A stretch of 64,000 nucleotides of DNA, taken from assembly GCF_011064615.1 (NCBI RefSeq), contig NZ_JAALJH010000010.1, positions 62,001 through 126,000 on the forward strand, in the 5' to 3' direction. The position numbers and the translations under genes were made by a program. Below are positions 15,667 through 24,384 of the stretch, piece after piece. The notes below the pieces were generated by a model. That model saw nothing but the letters and a program-made list of their open reading frames with translations. It was not told where the DNA came from and did no database searches. The DNA comes from Aquisphaera insulae (GTDB lineage: Bacteria; Planctomycetota; Planctomycetia; Isosphaerales; Isosphaeraceae). Within the stretch, counting starts at the first letter, position 1. The number at the start of each line of letters is the position of its first letter.

Positions 15667-17637
15667 CTAGTGTGAATGTGCTTCGATTTGACTGTCGATC
15701 GTCGCGATGAGGTCGCCCCCGGGATCGCGACCGGGGGCCCCGGCCGCGATCCGCCCCCGGTAGTCGCGGGCGGCATCGACGTCCCCGAGCCGGGCGTGGG
15801 CGAGGGCGAGGAAGATGTGGTCGTTCGACGTGCCCTCGCCGCCACGGATCGCGACGGATCGCCCCAGGGCCTCGATCGCCGCGCCCGGATCCCCCGCGCG
15901 GTAGAGTGCGGCCCCCAGGGTGGTCCAGTAGTCGGCGCGGTCCGGATCGTCGTGGGTCGCCCGCCGGGCCAGCTCGACGGCCCGGGCGGGATCTCCTCCC
16001 AGCTCGGAGCCCTGGGAGACCAGGAGCCAGGCGAGTTCATTGCCGCAATCACGGCGTTGCCTCAGGGCCTCGGCGTTGCCGGGGCGGGCCGAGGCGATCT
16101 CCGACAGGATGTCGTAGGCGTGGGCCAGGGCCTGTTCCGCCGCGGCCCGATCGGCCTCGCGGGTGCTCAGGGACCGCGCCAGCGATCGGTAGCGGTCGGC
16201 CAGCGTCTGCCGAGCATCCGGGGGGGGCGATCCGAGGGCCGCCGCCCCGGCCCCCAGGGCGGCCGGACCGTTCGGGCGCGGGCCCGGGATGGATGTGCGG
16301 AGCCCTCCCTTCGGTCGGCCCCGATTCGTCGAGGGGGCCGTCGGGCTCACCAACCAGGCCGCGTTCGATAGCGCCCCCATGGCCAGGATGTAGGCGGGAT
16401 TGAGGAAGCCGTTGGCCAGGCAATCGATCATGTACAGCCCCGTCAGCCAGGCGACGATGGCCATGGGGGCCGTCGCCGTGTCGGACCATCGGGCGGCCGG
16501 GAACCTGATGACGAAGCTCCACGCCGGCAGGAGCATCATCGTGGACCAGCAGATCAGGCCGACGATCCCCGTCGTCCCCAGGAAGATCACCCACATCCCG
16601 TCGGTGTCGACGATGTCCCGGCCGCTGCTGTCCGTGACTCGACTCCGCCCCCATCCGCCCCATCCGAAGGCGGGTTGCTGCAGGGCCTTCTTCACCAGGA
16701 TGTCTTCCATCCTGAATCGGTAGTTGAGCGAGTCGGCCCGCTCCGCGCTCAGGTAGGTCTCGATGAATCGCACGAGCCCCTCGCCCGTCCAGATGTTGGT
16801 CGAGCGGGCCACGTGATAGGCGGGGGGGACGAGCAGCACGGCGCAGAGCAGGAGCCCGGTGCGGAAATGGGCGGAGAGCCAGAGCATGATCAGGCCGAAG
16901 ATCAGCAGGGTCGTGGCACCCGAGGTGCGGCAGAGGAGCGTCGTGATCAGGAGCGACAGGAGCGGGAGTTCCAGCGGGATCGGGCCCAATTTACGGAGCG
17001 AGCCGGACTTCCAGAGCCAGGCACAGCTCAGCGACGCGGCCGACATCCACATGCCGAGCTCCAGGCCGGTCGAGAAGAAGACCCGGGGGCGCCACCCTCC
17101 GAGCCTCGCCCCCTCGAAAATGCCGAAGCCGTAGACCCGGGGCAGCAGGACGGCGCTCATCTTCATCTCGAACAGGCAGAAGGGGATCAGCGCGATGCCG
17201 CTGAAGGCCATCCCGATCGCGAGGTCTCGGAGCCCCTCCCGGTCGCCGAGATAGGCCCTGCCGATGAAATACGGGAAGGCCCACACGATCGCGTTCGAAA
17301 AGAGCGAGGAAAGCGCGTCATAGGCTCCCAGGCCATTGACGAGGGACGAGATCGACGGGCAAAGCCACCACGCGATCGTGGGCAGGTCGAACCACCGGAA
17401 CCGGAACGCGAGGATGCGGTTCGGCTGGAAGATCAGCGTGCCGATGAGGATGCCGAAGACCGTGGCCGTCAGCTTGGTGAAGTCGGGGATCCCCGGGAGC
17501 GAGAAGCCCGTGGGGGGGAGGAGGATCCAGCCGCCGATGGTCGCCGCGACCACGGCCTGTCGGGCCGGGACGAGGGCGAACAGGAGCAGGCAGAAGGGGA
17601 TCCAGCCCAGGAGGGCGATGTAGATCAGGATGAACAC
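15667..17637 (-). CDS. O-antigen ligase/polymerase-like membrane protein with C-terminal TPR region
   Basis: The 656-residue product begins at a GTG with about ten hydrophobic helices in residues 1-440. A long periplasmic loop around 290-350 holds LSAERADSLNYRFRMEDIL and FGWGGWGRSR, the kind of loop seen in O-antigen ligase/Wzy proteins (PF04932 type). After residue 450 the protein becomes soluble, with a TPR-like helical domain (ADRAAAEQALAHAYDILSEI, later AIEALGRSV). Family knowledge suggests polymerisation or ligation of lipid-linked repeat units in the periplasm. The fusion to a TPR tail is less common. No strong ribosome binding site is visible, so the start is uncertain. Confidence 0.82.
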   Translation of the reverse strand: MFILIYIALLGWIPFCLLLFALVPARQAVVAATIGGWILLPPTGFSLPGIPDFTKLTATVFGILIGTLIFQPNRILAFRFRWFDLPTIAWWLCPSISSLVNGLGAYDALSSLFSNAIVWAFPYFIGRAYLGDREGLRDLAIGMAFSGIALIPFCLFEMKMSAVLLPRVYGFGIFEGARLGGWRPRVFFSTGLELGMWMSAASLSCAWLWKSGSLRKLGPIPLELPLLSLLITTLLCRTSGATTLLIFGLIMLWLSAHFRTGLLLCAVLLVPPAYHVARSTNIWTGEGLVRFIETYLSAERADSLNYRFRMEDILVKKALQQPAFGWGGWGRSRVTDSSGRDIVDTDGMWVIFLGTTGIVGLICWSTMMLLPAWSFVIRFPAARWSDTATAPMAIVAWLTGLYMIDCLANGFLNPAYILAMGALSNAAWLVSPTAPSTNRGRPKGGLRTSIPGPRPNGPAALGAGAAALGSPPPDARQTLADRYRSLARSLSTREADRAAAEQALAHAYDILSEIASARPGNAEALRQRRDCGNELAWLLVSQGSELGGDPARAVELARRATHDDPDRADYWTTLGAALYRAGDPGAAIEALGRSVAIRGGEGTSNDHIFLALAHARLGDVDAARDYRGRIAAGAPGRDPGGDLIATIDSQIEAHSH

Positions 17638-17830
17638 GGTGAGTGATGCTCGGCCGAAAAGCCCATTCGGTGCGGCCCGCGGGGTCCGCCGATGGCCTGG
17701 GCCATCGGGTCGGCCGCCGGCTCCTCACCCTCTAGGATAACGCGCCGCCCCCAATCCGGTGATCGGAAAACAGCCGGTGCCTGCGGACGGGAGGCCAGGC
17801 CGCCCGACCCGGGCGGGGGCGGCCCCGGCC

Positions 17831-19129
17831 TCAGCCGGCCGTCGGCGCCGGCGGATCGCTCTGCTTCCAGGGCAGGAGCACGCCGAGCACGCCGGGCCGC
17901 GTCTGATTCTGACTGTCCAGGTCCTGGAGGGTGAATTCGCAACAGTCGTGGTGGTGGTCGATGACGCCGGAATACTTGCTGGCGCTGCCGATGGTCAGGA
18001 GGTAGGTCGTGGGGGCCAGCAGCCGCGGCGGGATGACCACGGTGAAGGAATGGACCCCGGGGTGCAGCCGCTCCCCGGTATCCGGGCTGGTGTCCCGGAT
18101 ATCCGAGTGGAGCACCCTCGTCCCTTCCATGTTCTGGAGATAGAGCGTCAGGTAAGTGCCCGCCACGGGCCGGCGGACCTCGTAGGTCAGCCGGATCGTG
18201 ATCGGCTCGTCGCACGCGAAGTCGGAGCCGGCCTCCTCGCCGTCGGGCCGGAGGACCTCGGCGGAGAGGAACTGACCGGGCTTCTGGGGATCGGGCTGGA
18301 AGGTCGCCCGTGCCGCGTTGTGGTCCAGGCCCGCCTTCATGTAGGACATGATCACGTCCTTGACCGGTCCCACCTCCTCGACGCAGCCGTCCTTGAGGTA
18401 GACCCCCAGCTCGCAGAGCTGGCTCAGAGCGCCCATGTTATGGCTGACGAAGAGGACGGTCCGGCCGCCCCCGGCGGCGACGTCGCGCATCTTCCCGAGG
18501 CATTTCTTCTGGAAGGCGTAGTCCCCCACGGCGAGCACCTCGTCGACGATGAGGATCTCCGGCTCCAGGTGGGCGGCGATGGCGAAGGCCAGGCGGACAT
18601 ACATCCCCGACGAATAGCGCTTGACGGGCGTGTCGAGGAACTTCTCGATCTCGGAGAAGGCGACGATCTCGTCGAACTTCCGGTCGATCTCCGCCTTCCT
18701 CATGCCCAGGAGGGTGCCGTTGAGGTAGGTGTTCTCCCGCCCGGTGAGCTCGGGATGCATGCCCGTGCCCACCTCGAGGAGGGAGGCCACCCGCCCCCGC
18801 AGGCGGGCCAATCCCGAGGTCGGCTCGGTGATCCGGCTGAGGATTTTCAGGAGCGTGGACTTCCCCGCCCCGTTGCGGCCGATGAGGCCGACGACCTGGC
18901 CCCTCTGCACCTCGAACGAGACGTCGCGGAGGGCCCAGAAGTCTGCGGTCAGGGTCCGGGACTCCGACTTCCGCCCGGTCAGCAGCCGCCGGGCGCGGAT
19001 GCCGGTGGAAGCCAGGGCGTGCCGGAGCGTGAATTCGGCATAGCCGGCGCGCCGGTTCGATGACTCCGACCCGGAGACGACGACGTAACGCTTGCTCAGG
19101 TTCTCGATCGAGATGATGGGGCGGCTCAT
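17831..19129 (-). CDS. wzt: Polysaccharide ABC transporter ATP-binding protein, Wzt type
   Basis: This is the ATPase of an ABC-2 exporter that moves lipid-linked glycan across the inner membrane. I use the ATG at 19129 (432 residues) with GAGGAG upstream; a GTG at 19162 is possible. Walker A GRNGAGKST is at residues 84-92. Next come the family motif VGTGMHPELTGRENTYLNG, the signature-like region YSSGMYVRLAFAIA and Walker B ILIVDEVLAVGD. Residues about 270-430 form a separate beta-rich domain like the Wzt C-terminal carbohydrate-binding domain, which in known systems recognises the capped glycan end. Its permease partner is directly upstream (19181). Confidence 0.92.
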   Translation of the reverse strand: MSRPIISIENLSKRYVVVSGSESSNRRAGYAEFTLRHALASTGIRARRLLTGRKSESRTLTADFWALRDVSFEVQRGQVVGLIGRNGAGKSTLLKILSRITEPTSGLARLRGRVASLLEVGTGMHPELTGRENTYLNGTLLGMRKAEIDRKFDEIVAFSEIEKFLDTPVKRYSSGMYVRLAFAIAAHLEPEILIVDEVLAVGDYAFQKKCLGKMRDVAAGGGRTVLFVSHNMGALSQLCELGVYLKDGCVEEVGPVKDVIMSYMKAGLDHNAARATFQPDPQKPGQFLSAEVLRPDGEEAGSDFACDEPITIRLTYEVRRPVAGTYLTLYLQNMEGTRVLHSDIRDTSPDTGERLHPGVHSFTVVIPPRLLAPTTYLLTIGSASKYSGVIDHHHDCCEFTLQDLDSQNQTRPGVLGVLLPWKQSDPPAPTAG

Positions 19130-19180
19130 GGGCGTGATCACTCCTCGGAAGGGAGACGGCACCTCGGACGCGGTGCGGCC

Positions 19181-20116
19181 TCAGGCGAAGTCGGCGAAAC
19201 GGCGCTCGGTCCGGCGGAAGTAGAAGAGCCCGAACACCAACAGCGCCAGCCCCGAGATCGACGAGATCAGCAGGTACGTCGCGTTCAGCGGGGCCCCGAG
19301 GATGACGGCCCTGTACGCGTCGATGATGCCGTACATGGGATTGAGCGACAGGAGATATCCAAACCAGCGGTGCTTCGACATGTCCGGGGCCGCGTAGAAG
19401 ACCGGCGTCGCGTACATCATGAACTGGACGAGGAAGGGGATGATGTGGCGGAAATCGCGGTAGAAGAGCGTGAGCGACGCCAGGATGGTGCCGATGCCCA
19501 GCGTCCCGATCAGGGTCACCAGGATCAGCAGCGGGAGGAAGACGATCGTCCAGGCCGGCGGGATCCGGTAGATCGTCAGGATGACCGCGTAGATCCCCGT
19601 CGCGTACGCCATGTCGACCAGGTAGACCGTGGCCGCGGTCAGGGGCAGGAAGAGCCGCGGGAAATAGACCTTCGTCAGCAGGTGCTGATTGGTGAGGAGG
19701 CTCAGGGCCGCCGCGGGCATCCCCTGCGAGAAGAGCATCCAGGGGATCAGGCCGGCGAAGACGAACACGGGATAGGGGAGCTGCTTACCGTTAACCTCCG
19801 GCGTGGGGATCTTCAGGATGAACGCCAGGAAGCAGAAGACCAGCATCATGATCAGCGGCTGGAGCACGGCCCAGGCGCTGCCCAGGACGGTCTGCTTGTA
19901 TCGCGCCGAGATGTCCCGCCAGATCAGGAAGAAGAAGAGTTCGCGGAAGGCATACATCTCCTCCCAGTCGATGGCGATCCAGCCGGTTCGGGCACGGAGG
20001 ACGATCTCGGGAGATTCGTGAGCCTCGCCGACGGCCTGGGGAGTTTCCGGACCCTCGTCGAGGTTCGCGTCGTCGTCGCTCCGTTGCTGCGATGGCATGG
20101 TCTTGGCTTCAATCAT
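19181..20116 (-). CDS. wzm: Polysaccharide ABC transporter permease, Wzm type
   Basis: ABC-2 type permease that pairs with the Wzt-like ATPase 51 bp downstream. From the ATG at 20116 it has 311 residues; the open frame extends to 20230 and another ATG lies at 20098. After a soluble N-terminus, the amphipathic stretch FRELFFFLIWRDISARYKQT is the typical entry to this family, with KQTVLGSAWAVLQPLIMMLV next. Six membrane segments follow. Family motifs YRDFRHIIPF and SLNPMYGIIDAYRAVILG are present near the C-terminus. It belongs to a minus-strand set with glycosyltransferases upstream. Confidence 0.92.
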   Translation of the reverse strand: MIEAKTMPSQQRSDDDANLDEGPETPQAVGEAHESPEIVLRARTGWIAIDWEEMYAFRELFFFLIWRDISARYKQTVLGSAWAVLQPLIMMLVFCFLAFILKIPTPEVNGKQLPYPVFVFAGLIPWMLFSQGMPAAALSLLTNQHLLTKVYFPRLFLPLTAATVYLVDMAYATGIYAVILTIYRIPPAWTIVFLPLLILVTLIGTLGIGTILASLTLFYRDFRHIIPFLVQFMMYATPVFYAAPDMSKHRWFGYLLSLNPMYGIIDAYRAVILGAPLNATYLLISSISGLALLVFGLFYFRRTERRFADFA

Positions 20117-20318
20117 GGCTTTCCAGGGTAAGGTTGAGGCGCCGGGGTGACGGTCGTACGCAAGGGTGGGTTCAAAGGGCCCGCGTCGGGCGTCCGAATC
20201 GTCGTCGCCCTTCGTCCTCCGGCGCCACACGGCGAATCCGGCGGCTCGAGTGGGGGCAGGAGGTGCGATCGTTGGATGGGCCGGCTGGTCTCATGGCGGT
20301 CGTTTCGCGACTCCCAGT

Positions 20319-21392
20319 TCAGCAAATCTCTTGTTTCCGTGCAATCGCGACAGGCCCCGAAGCGGGGCGGTCCCCTGGCGCGGCGAGGGGGTCCGCGGGC
20401 GCGGGGGAGCGATGCTCGATCACCGCGCTGCGCCGGCCGGAGAGGCGGCCCAGCCAGTACCGGCAGACGCCCAGGGCCTGGGGGAACTTGGCCAGGACGA
20501 TCCAGGCCGCATTCCGGCCGGCGTCCGCCGCCGGCCAGCCCCGGCGGCTCGCATAGTAGCGCCGCGTCCTGAGATAGAGGAGCGGATAGCCGGCCAGCAG
20601 CGCCAGGCTCAGGCCCCACGTCGGCCAGGCCAGGCCGAGAGCCGCCGCCGGGACCAGGAGGCCCCAGAAGGCCGCGCTGCGGGTCTCGCGGACGAAATGC
20701 CGCTCCGGCCCGCCGCCGTGCATGGCCGAGCCCTCCGCGTAGGCGTGGCCGGCCCGCACCGAACGCTTCCACCATTGCCCGAATCGCGTCATGTCCATGT
20801 CATGGATCGTCATGTCGGCGTCGAGGCGGAGGACCTTCCATCCCTTCCTCCTCAGCCGCAGGCAGAGCTCCGGCTCCTCTCCCGCGATGATCGACGGGTC
20901 GTAGCCGTCGACCTCGCGGAACGCATCCACCCTCATCATGGCGTCGCCGCCGCACGCCCCGGCCTCGCCGATCGGCGTGTCCCATTCCATGTCGGCCAGG
21001 TGGTTGTAGACCGTGGCCCGGGGGAAGCGTTCGCGGCGACGCCCGCAGGCGACCGCGACGCCCGGGGACTGCTCGAGGGCCTCCATGGCGCGGTCCAGCC
21101 ACCCCTCGCACACCTCGCAGTCGCCGTCGATGAACTGGACGAATCGCGCCTCGGGGTCCGTCCGGACGAGCCGCTCGAGGCCCTCGTCGCGGGCCCGGGC
21201 CGCGGTGAACGGCCGGGACATGTCCAGCTCCACCACCTCCGCGCCGGCGGAGCGGGCCCGCTCGACGCTGCCGTCGGAGGAGCCGGAGTCGACGTAGACG
21301 ACGGTCAGTCCCCGGCCCGCGACGGAGCTCAGGCAGCGGGCGAGCCGCTCCCCCTCGTTGCGGCCTATGGCCACGACGCCGATGACGCTCAT
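20319..21392 (-). CDS. Family 2 glycosyltransferase with C-terminal membrane segments
   Basis: The start at 21392 has a strong GGAGGAGAGG ribosome binding site and gives 357 residues. The GT-A fold opens with GVVAIGRNEGERLARCLSSV, followed by VVYVDSGSSDGSVERA and the metal-binding FIDGDCEVCEGW near residue 90. EEPELCLRLRRKGWKVLRLD near 175-195 is the usual acceptor-side motif. Two hydrophobic helices near residues 250-285 anchor it to the membrane. Its start overlaps the stop of the acetyltransferase by 4 bp (ATGA), so the two are translationally coupled. Donor and acceptor sugars cannot be read from sequence. Confidence 0.88.
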   Translation of the reverse strand: MSVIGVVAIGRNEGERLARCLSSVAGRGLTVVYVDSGSSDGSVERARSAGAEVVELDMSRPFTAARARDEGLERLVRTDPEARFVQFIDGDCEVCEGWLDRAMEALEQSPGVAVACGRRRERFPRATVYNHLADMEWDTPIGEAGACGGDAMMRVDAFREVDGYDPSIIAGEEPELCLRLRRKGWKVLRLDADMTIHDMDMTRFGQWWKRSVRAGHAYAEGSAMHGGGPERHFVRETRSAAFWGLLVPAAALGLAWPTWGLSLALLAGYPLLYLRTRRYYASRRGWPAADAGRNAAWIVLAKFPQALGVCRYWLGRLSGRRSAVIEHRSPAPADPLAAPGDRPASGPVAIARKQEIC

Positions 21393-22027
21393 GCCTCTCC
21401 TCCCCCCGGCGAAGTCCGGGCGATGATCCGGGCCGGGATCCCCACGGCCGTGGCGTGGGGCGGGACGTCGGCGAGGACCACGGCGTTGGCCCCGATCCGG
21501 CTGTCGTGGCCCACCCTCACATTGCCCAGCACGCACGCGCCGCAGCCGATGTCGACCCGATCCTCGATCGTCGGGATGGCCCGGAGCCTGTCGGTGGTCG
21601 CCACGCCGAACGTCGTGCAGTGGCGGATCTGGACGTCGTCGCCGATGGACCGGGCGTGCAGGACGATGCCGCCGTGGTGCCAGATCCGGACCCTCCGGCC
21701 CAGCCGGACCGTGTACGGCAGGTGGATCCCGCCGACGAGCTCGGCCAGGTAGGCGAGGAGCCGGAAGCACAGGGTCAGCGGCGCGCGGACCAGGCGGGAC
21801 CGGAAGCCCATCCGCCAGTTGCCGAAGCGATGGACGGCGACGGCCCAGAACCCCGGATCCATGAAGTGGCCTTCATAGGTGCGGAGGTCCTCTCGCAGCA
21901 GCGCCATCAGGCCGATGCCGGGCGGGTTGAGGTCCCGGTCCCCGCGGGGCAGGGGGGGGAGGCCCTCGTCGGCCTCGGCCTCGGCCGGGGCGGGGTCGCG
22001 GGTTGCGGGATCGACGATCGGCGACAT
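21389..22027 (-). CDS. Serine acetyltransferase-like hexapeptide acyltransferase
   Basis: The 212-residue protein (ATG at 22027) has a helical N-terminal part (LMALLREDLRTYEGHFMDPG) and a C-terminal left-handed beta-helix of hexapeptide repeats (IGDDVQIRHCTTFG, IEDRVDIGCGACVLGNVRVG, IGANAVVLADVPPHATAVG). This arrangement is that of CysE-type serine acetyltransferases. In polysaccharide loci such proteins usually acetylate a sugar using acetyl-CoA rather than make cysteine precursors. It sits between two family 2 glycosyltransferases and overlaps the downstream one by 4 bp, supporting a glycan-modifying role. The true substrate is unknown. Confidence 0.82.
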   Translation of the reverse strand: MSPIVDPATRDPAPAEAEADEGLPPLPRGDRDLNPPGIGLMALLREDLRTYEGHFMDPGFWAVAVHRFGNWRMGFRSRLVRAPLTLCFRLLAYLAELVGGIHLPYTVRLGRRVRIWHHGGIVLHARSIGDDVQIRHCTTFGVATTDRLRAIPTIEDRVDIGCGACVLGNVRVGHDSRIGANAVVLADVPPHATAVGIPARIIARTSPGGGEA

Positions 22028-22065
22028 CGGGTGGTGGTCTCGCGAGGGATCGACGGCGGACGGCC

Positions 22066-23079
22066 TCACCTCGAGGCGGCCGCGGTAGCTTCGGACTTCA
22101 GCGCCGGATTCTCCACGTCCTTCAACTCGAAGCCCGTGCGGAAGACGCTGTGGCGCCACGAGTCCGACAGCAGATGCCGCGGGTCGGTGTCCGGCTTCCG
22201 CTGGATCGAGTTGCGGATCCGCCAGGCCACCAGCCCGAGCAGCAGGGCGGCGTCGGCCATCGCCGTGTAGAGCCCGCCGTGGTTCTTGAGGAAGAACCGC
22301 CGCCGCGCCTCGAACCAGTACGCAGGCCGGCGCTTCGTGACGACCGCGACGTCGTGGGAGATGCCCGTCGAGGCCCCCTCCAGGTGGACGACCACGCTCC
22401 CCGGCACCTGCCAGGTCTCCCAGCCGGCCCGCTTCGCCCGCAAACACAGGTCGATGTCATCGAAGTATGTGTAAAGGCCGTCGTCGAGCACGCCGACCTG
22501 CCTGAGCATTTCGGTGCGGAGGATCATGCTGGCGCCGGCGACCCAGTCGACGCGGGTCGGCTCCGGCGACTTCGGCAACGGCCCGGTCCCCATGAGCCGG
22601 GTCGCCAGCCCCAGCTTCATCCCCCGATCCAGCTCCGAGCGGATCCCCTGGAACCGGAACGGGGAGCCCTGGTCGCTGCCGTCGGGGGAGATCAGCCGGC
22701 TCCCCGCGATCCCGGCCCGGGGATGCCCATCCATGAAATCGATCAGCGCCGCCAGCGCCCCCTCGCGGACGAGCGTGTCGGCGTTGAGGAGGAGTACATA
22801 CTCCGGCGGGTCGTCCGAATCCAGCTCGGGGCGGATCAGCAGGTTGTTCCCCGCGCAGAAGCCGAGGTTCGGATGGGTGACCGTGAGGTCGCACCACGAG
22901 CCCCATCCGTTCTCCTCGATGGCCGCCGCGAGCCGATCGGCCGCGTCGGCCCCCGTGCCGTTCTCGCAGACGCCGACGCGGATCCCGGGCGTCCTTCGGA
23001 TCTCCGGCTCGAGCGACCTCAGGCAATCGATCGTCAGGTCGGGGACCTTGTAGCAGAGCACCACCACGAATAGCTTCAT
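22066..23079 (-). CDS. Family 2 glycosyltransferase (rhamnosyltransferase-like)
   Basis: Starting at the ATG 23079 the product has 337 residues and begins KLFVVVLCYKVPDLTIDCLR. The motif VCENGTGADAAD, the THPNLGFCAGNN loop and the LLLNADTLVREGAL metal site are typical of GT2 rhamnosyltransferases such as WbbL. GASMILRTEMLRQVGVLDDG and YFDDIDLCLRAKRAGW follow in the usual order. A weakly hydrophobic helix near residues 285-300 may touch the membrane. The upstream frame to 23127 lacks coding character. It is the first gene of the minus-strand group and diverges from rfbF. Confidence 0.9.
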   Translation of the reverse strand: MKLFVVVLCYKVPDLTIDCLRSLEPEIRRTPGIRVGVCENGTGADAADRLAAAIEENGWGSWCDLTVTHPNLGFCAGNNLLIRPELDSDDPPEYVLLLNADTLVREGALAALIDFMDGHPRAGIAGSRLISPDGSDQGSPFRFQGIRSELDRGMKLGLATRLMGTGPLPKSPEPTRVDWVAGASMILRTEMLRQVGVLDDGLYTYFDDIDLCLRAKRAGWETWQVPGSVVVHLEGASTGISHDVAVVTKRRPAYWFEARRRFFLKNHGGLYTAMADAALLLGLVAWRIRNSIQRKPDTDPRHLLSDSWRHSVFRTGFELKDVENPALKSEATAAASR

Positions 23080-23537
23080 GAATCGGGCAACCTGGGGGAC
23101 ATCTCGCTCGGGGCTCCGGCGAGCCACCGCGGATCCGGTGGGGATTGGACGACGCGCCCGCCGATCCGGGCGAGGGCTACCGTTGATCGTGGACGAGGCT
23201 TGATCGCCGAAGAGCCGGGGAGATGCCCGGCACCGCGAACCCCGCCGGGGTCGCGAAGGCCATCAGATTGGGAGGGTACAGGAACTTCTCTCGGGCTGAG
23301 CTTTCCCAATCCAATGGTCCCTCCCGGCCGCTCGCCTGTCAATGTAATGTTAGGCCCGTTGCGTCTTTTCAACTCGCCGCGGCGGGATCGAAATACGCCC
23401 CGGCGCATTTGTCAAATCGATCCGAGCTATTCTATACTACGGCGGGCCGGGCGAGTTGTGCCGGCGATGAAGATCCGATGAGTCATCGGGAATACTCCGA
23501 GGTCCCGACGCGGCCTCGAGCCAGCGGCAGGGGGGTG
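23080..23537. other. Intergenic region between divergent glycosyltransferase and rfbF
   Basis: This 458-bp gap separates two divergent operons. The part from about 23320 to 23440 is AT-richer than its surroundings and carries the candidate plus-strand promoter listed at 23409-23438. No gene of its own is seen. An alternative rfbF start at 23478 would shorten the gap by 60 bp. Confidence 0.5.
23409..23438 (+). promoter_or_regulatory. Candidate sigma70 promoter of the rfbF operon
   Basis: TTGTCA (23409-23414) and TATACT (23433-23438) are 18 bp apart in an AT-rich patch. They lie 100 bp upstream of the chosen rfbF start at 23538 and 40 bp upstream of the alternative ATG at 23478. This is the best consensus promoter I see in the window. 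Confidence 0.5.
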
Positions 23538-24338
23538 ATGGTGCCAGCGAATCCAACGGATGTCCCCGTCTTCGTCCTCTGCGGCGGCCTCGGCACGCGA
23601 TTGCGCGAGGAGACCGAGGTCCGCCCCAAGCCCATGGTCCCCGTGGGCCACCGGCCGATCCTCTGGCACATCATGCGGACCTACTCCCACCACGGATTCC
23701 ACCGCTTCATCCTCTGCCTCGGCTACAAATCTGAAGTCATTAAATCGTATTTCCTTAACTACGCCTCGATGAACAGCGACTTCACCGTCGGGTTGAAGGA
23801 AAACAACCTGACGGTGCATTCGATCGACCATGAGGAGCACTGGGAGGTCACCCTCGCCTACACCGGCGAGCTGACGATGACCGGGGCGAGGGTCCAGCGG
23901 GCGGCCGCGAAGTACCTGGGCGACGCCCGCCGGTTCGCGGTCACCTACGGCGACGGCGTGACCGACGCCGACCTCGCCGCCGAGTTCAGGTTCCACCTCG
24001 ATCAGGGCCGCATGGGGACCGTCCTGGGGGTGAACCCCCCGTCCCGGTTCGGCGAGCTGAAGGTGGACGGCGCCCAGGTCCAGGAGTTCAGCGAGAAGCC
24101 CGACTTCGTCGACAACTGGATCAACGGCGGCTACTTCTTCTTCGAGCGCGAATTCCTCCCCTATCTCTCGCCCGACGAGGGCTGCGTCCTGGAGCGCGAC
24201 CCCCTGATCAAGCTCGCCCGGGACGGCCAGCTCAGCATGTTCAAGCACCGGGGCTTCTGGGCGTGCATGGACACCCAGCGCGACCTCGAGCAGTTGAACA
24301 AGCTCTGGGCCTCGGGGGATGCACCCTGGGCCGTCTGA
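23538..24338 (+). CDS. rfbF: Glucose-1-phosphate cytidylyltransferase
   Basis: RfbF makes CDP-glucose from CTP and glucose-1-phosphate, the entry to CDP-linked deoxysugars. The ATG at 23538 follows a GGGGGG(T) ribosome binding site and gives 266 residues, near the usual 257; an in-frame ATG at 23478 is possible. The nucleotide-binding motif FVLCGGLGTRLREETEVRPK is near residues 12-31 with PMVPVGHRPILWHIM after it. YGDGVTDAD and GGYFFFEREF, and the C-terminal GFWACMDTQRDLEQL, are characteristic of this enzyme. It heads a four-gene operon. The next enzyme expected, CDP-glucose 4,6-dehydratase (RfbG), is not recognisable here. Confidence 0.93.
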   Translation: MVPANPTDVPVFVLCGGLGTRLREETEVRPKPMVPVGHRPILWHIMRTYSHHGFHRFILCLGYKSEVIKSYFLNYASMNSDFTVGLKENNLTVHSIDHEEHWEVTLAYTGELTMTGARVQRAAAKYLGDARRFAVTYGDGVTDADLAAEFRFHLDQGRMGTVLGVNPPSRFGELKVDGAQVQEFSEKPDFVDNWINGGYFFFEREFLPYLSPDEGCVLERDPLIKLARDGQLSMFKHRGFWACMDTQRDLEQLNKLWASGDAPWAV

Positions 24339-24384
24339 TCGGCGTGCGAACTTCCCGCTTCTCAACCCCCCGCGACCCCACCCC

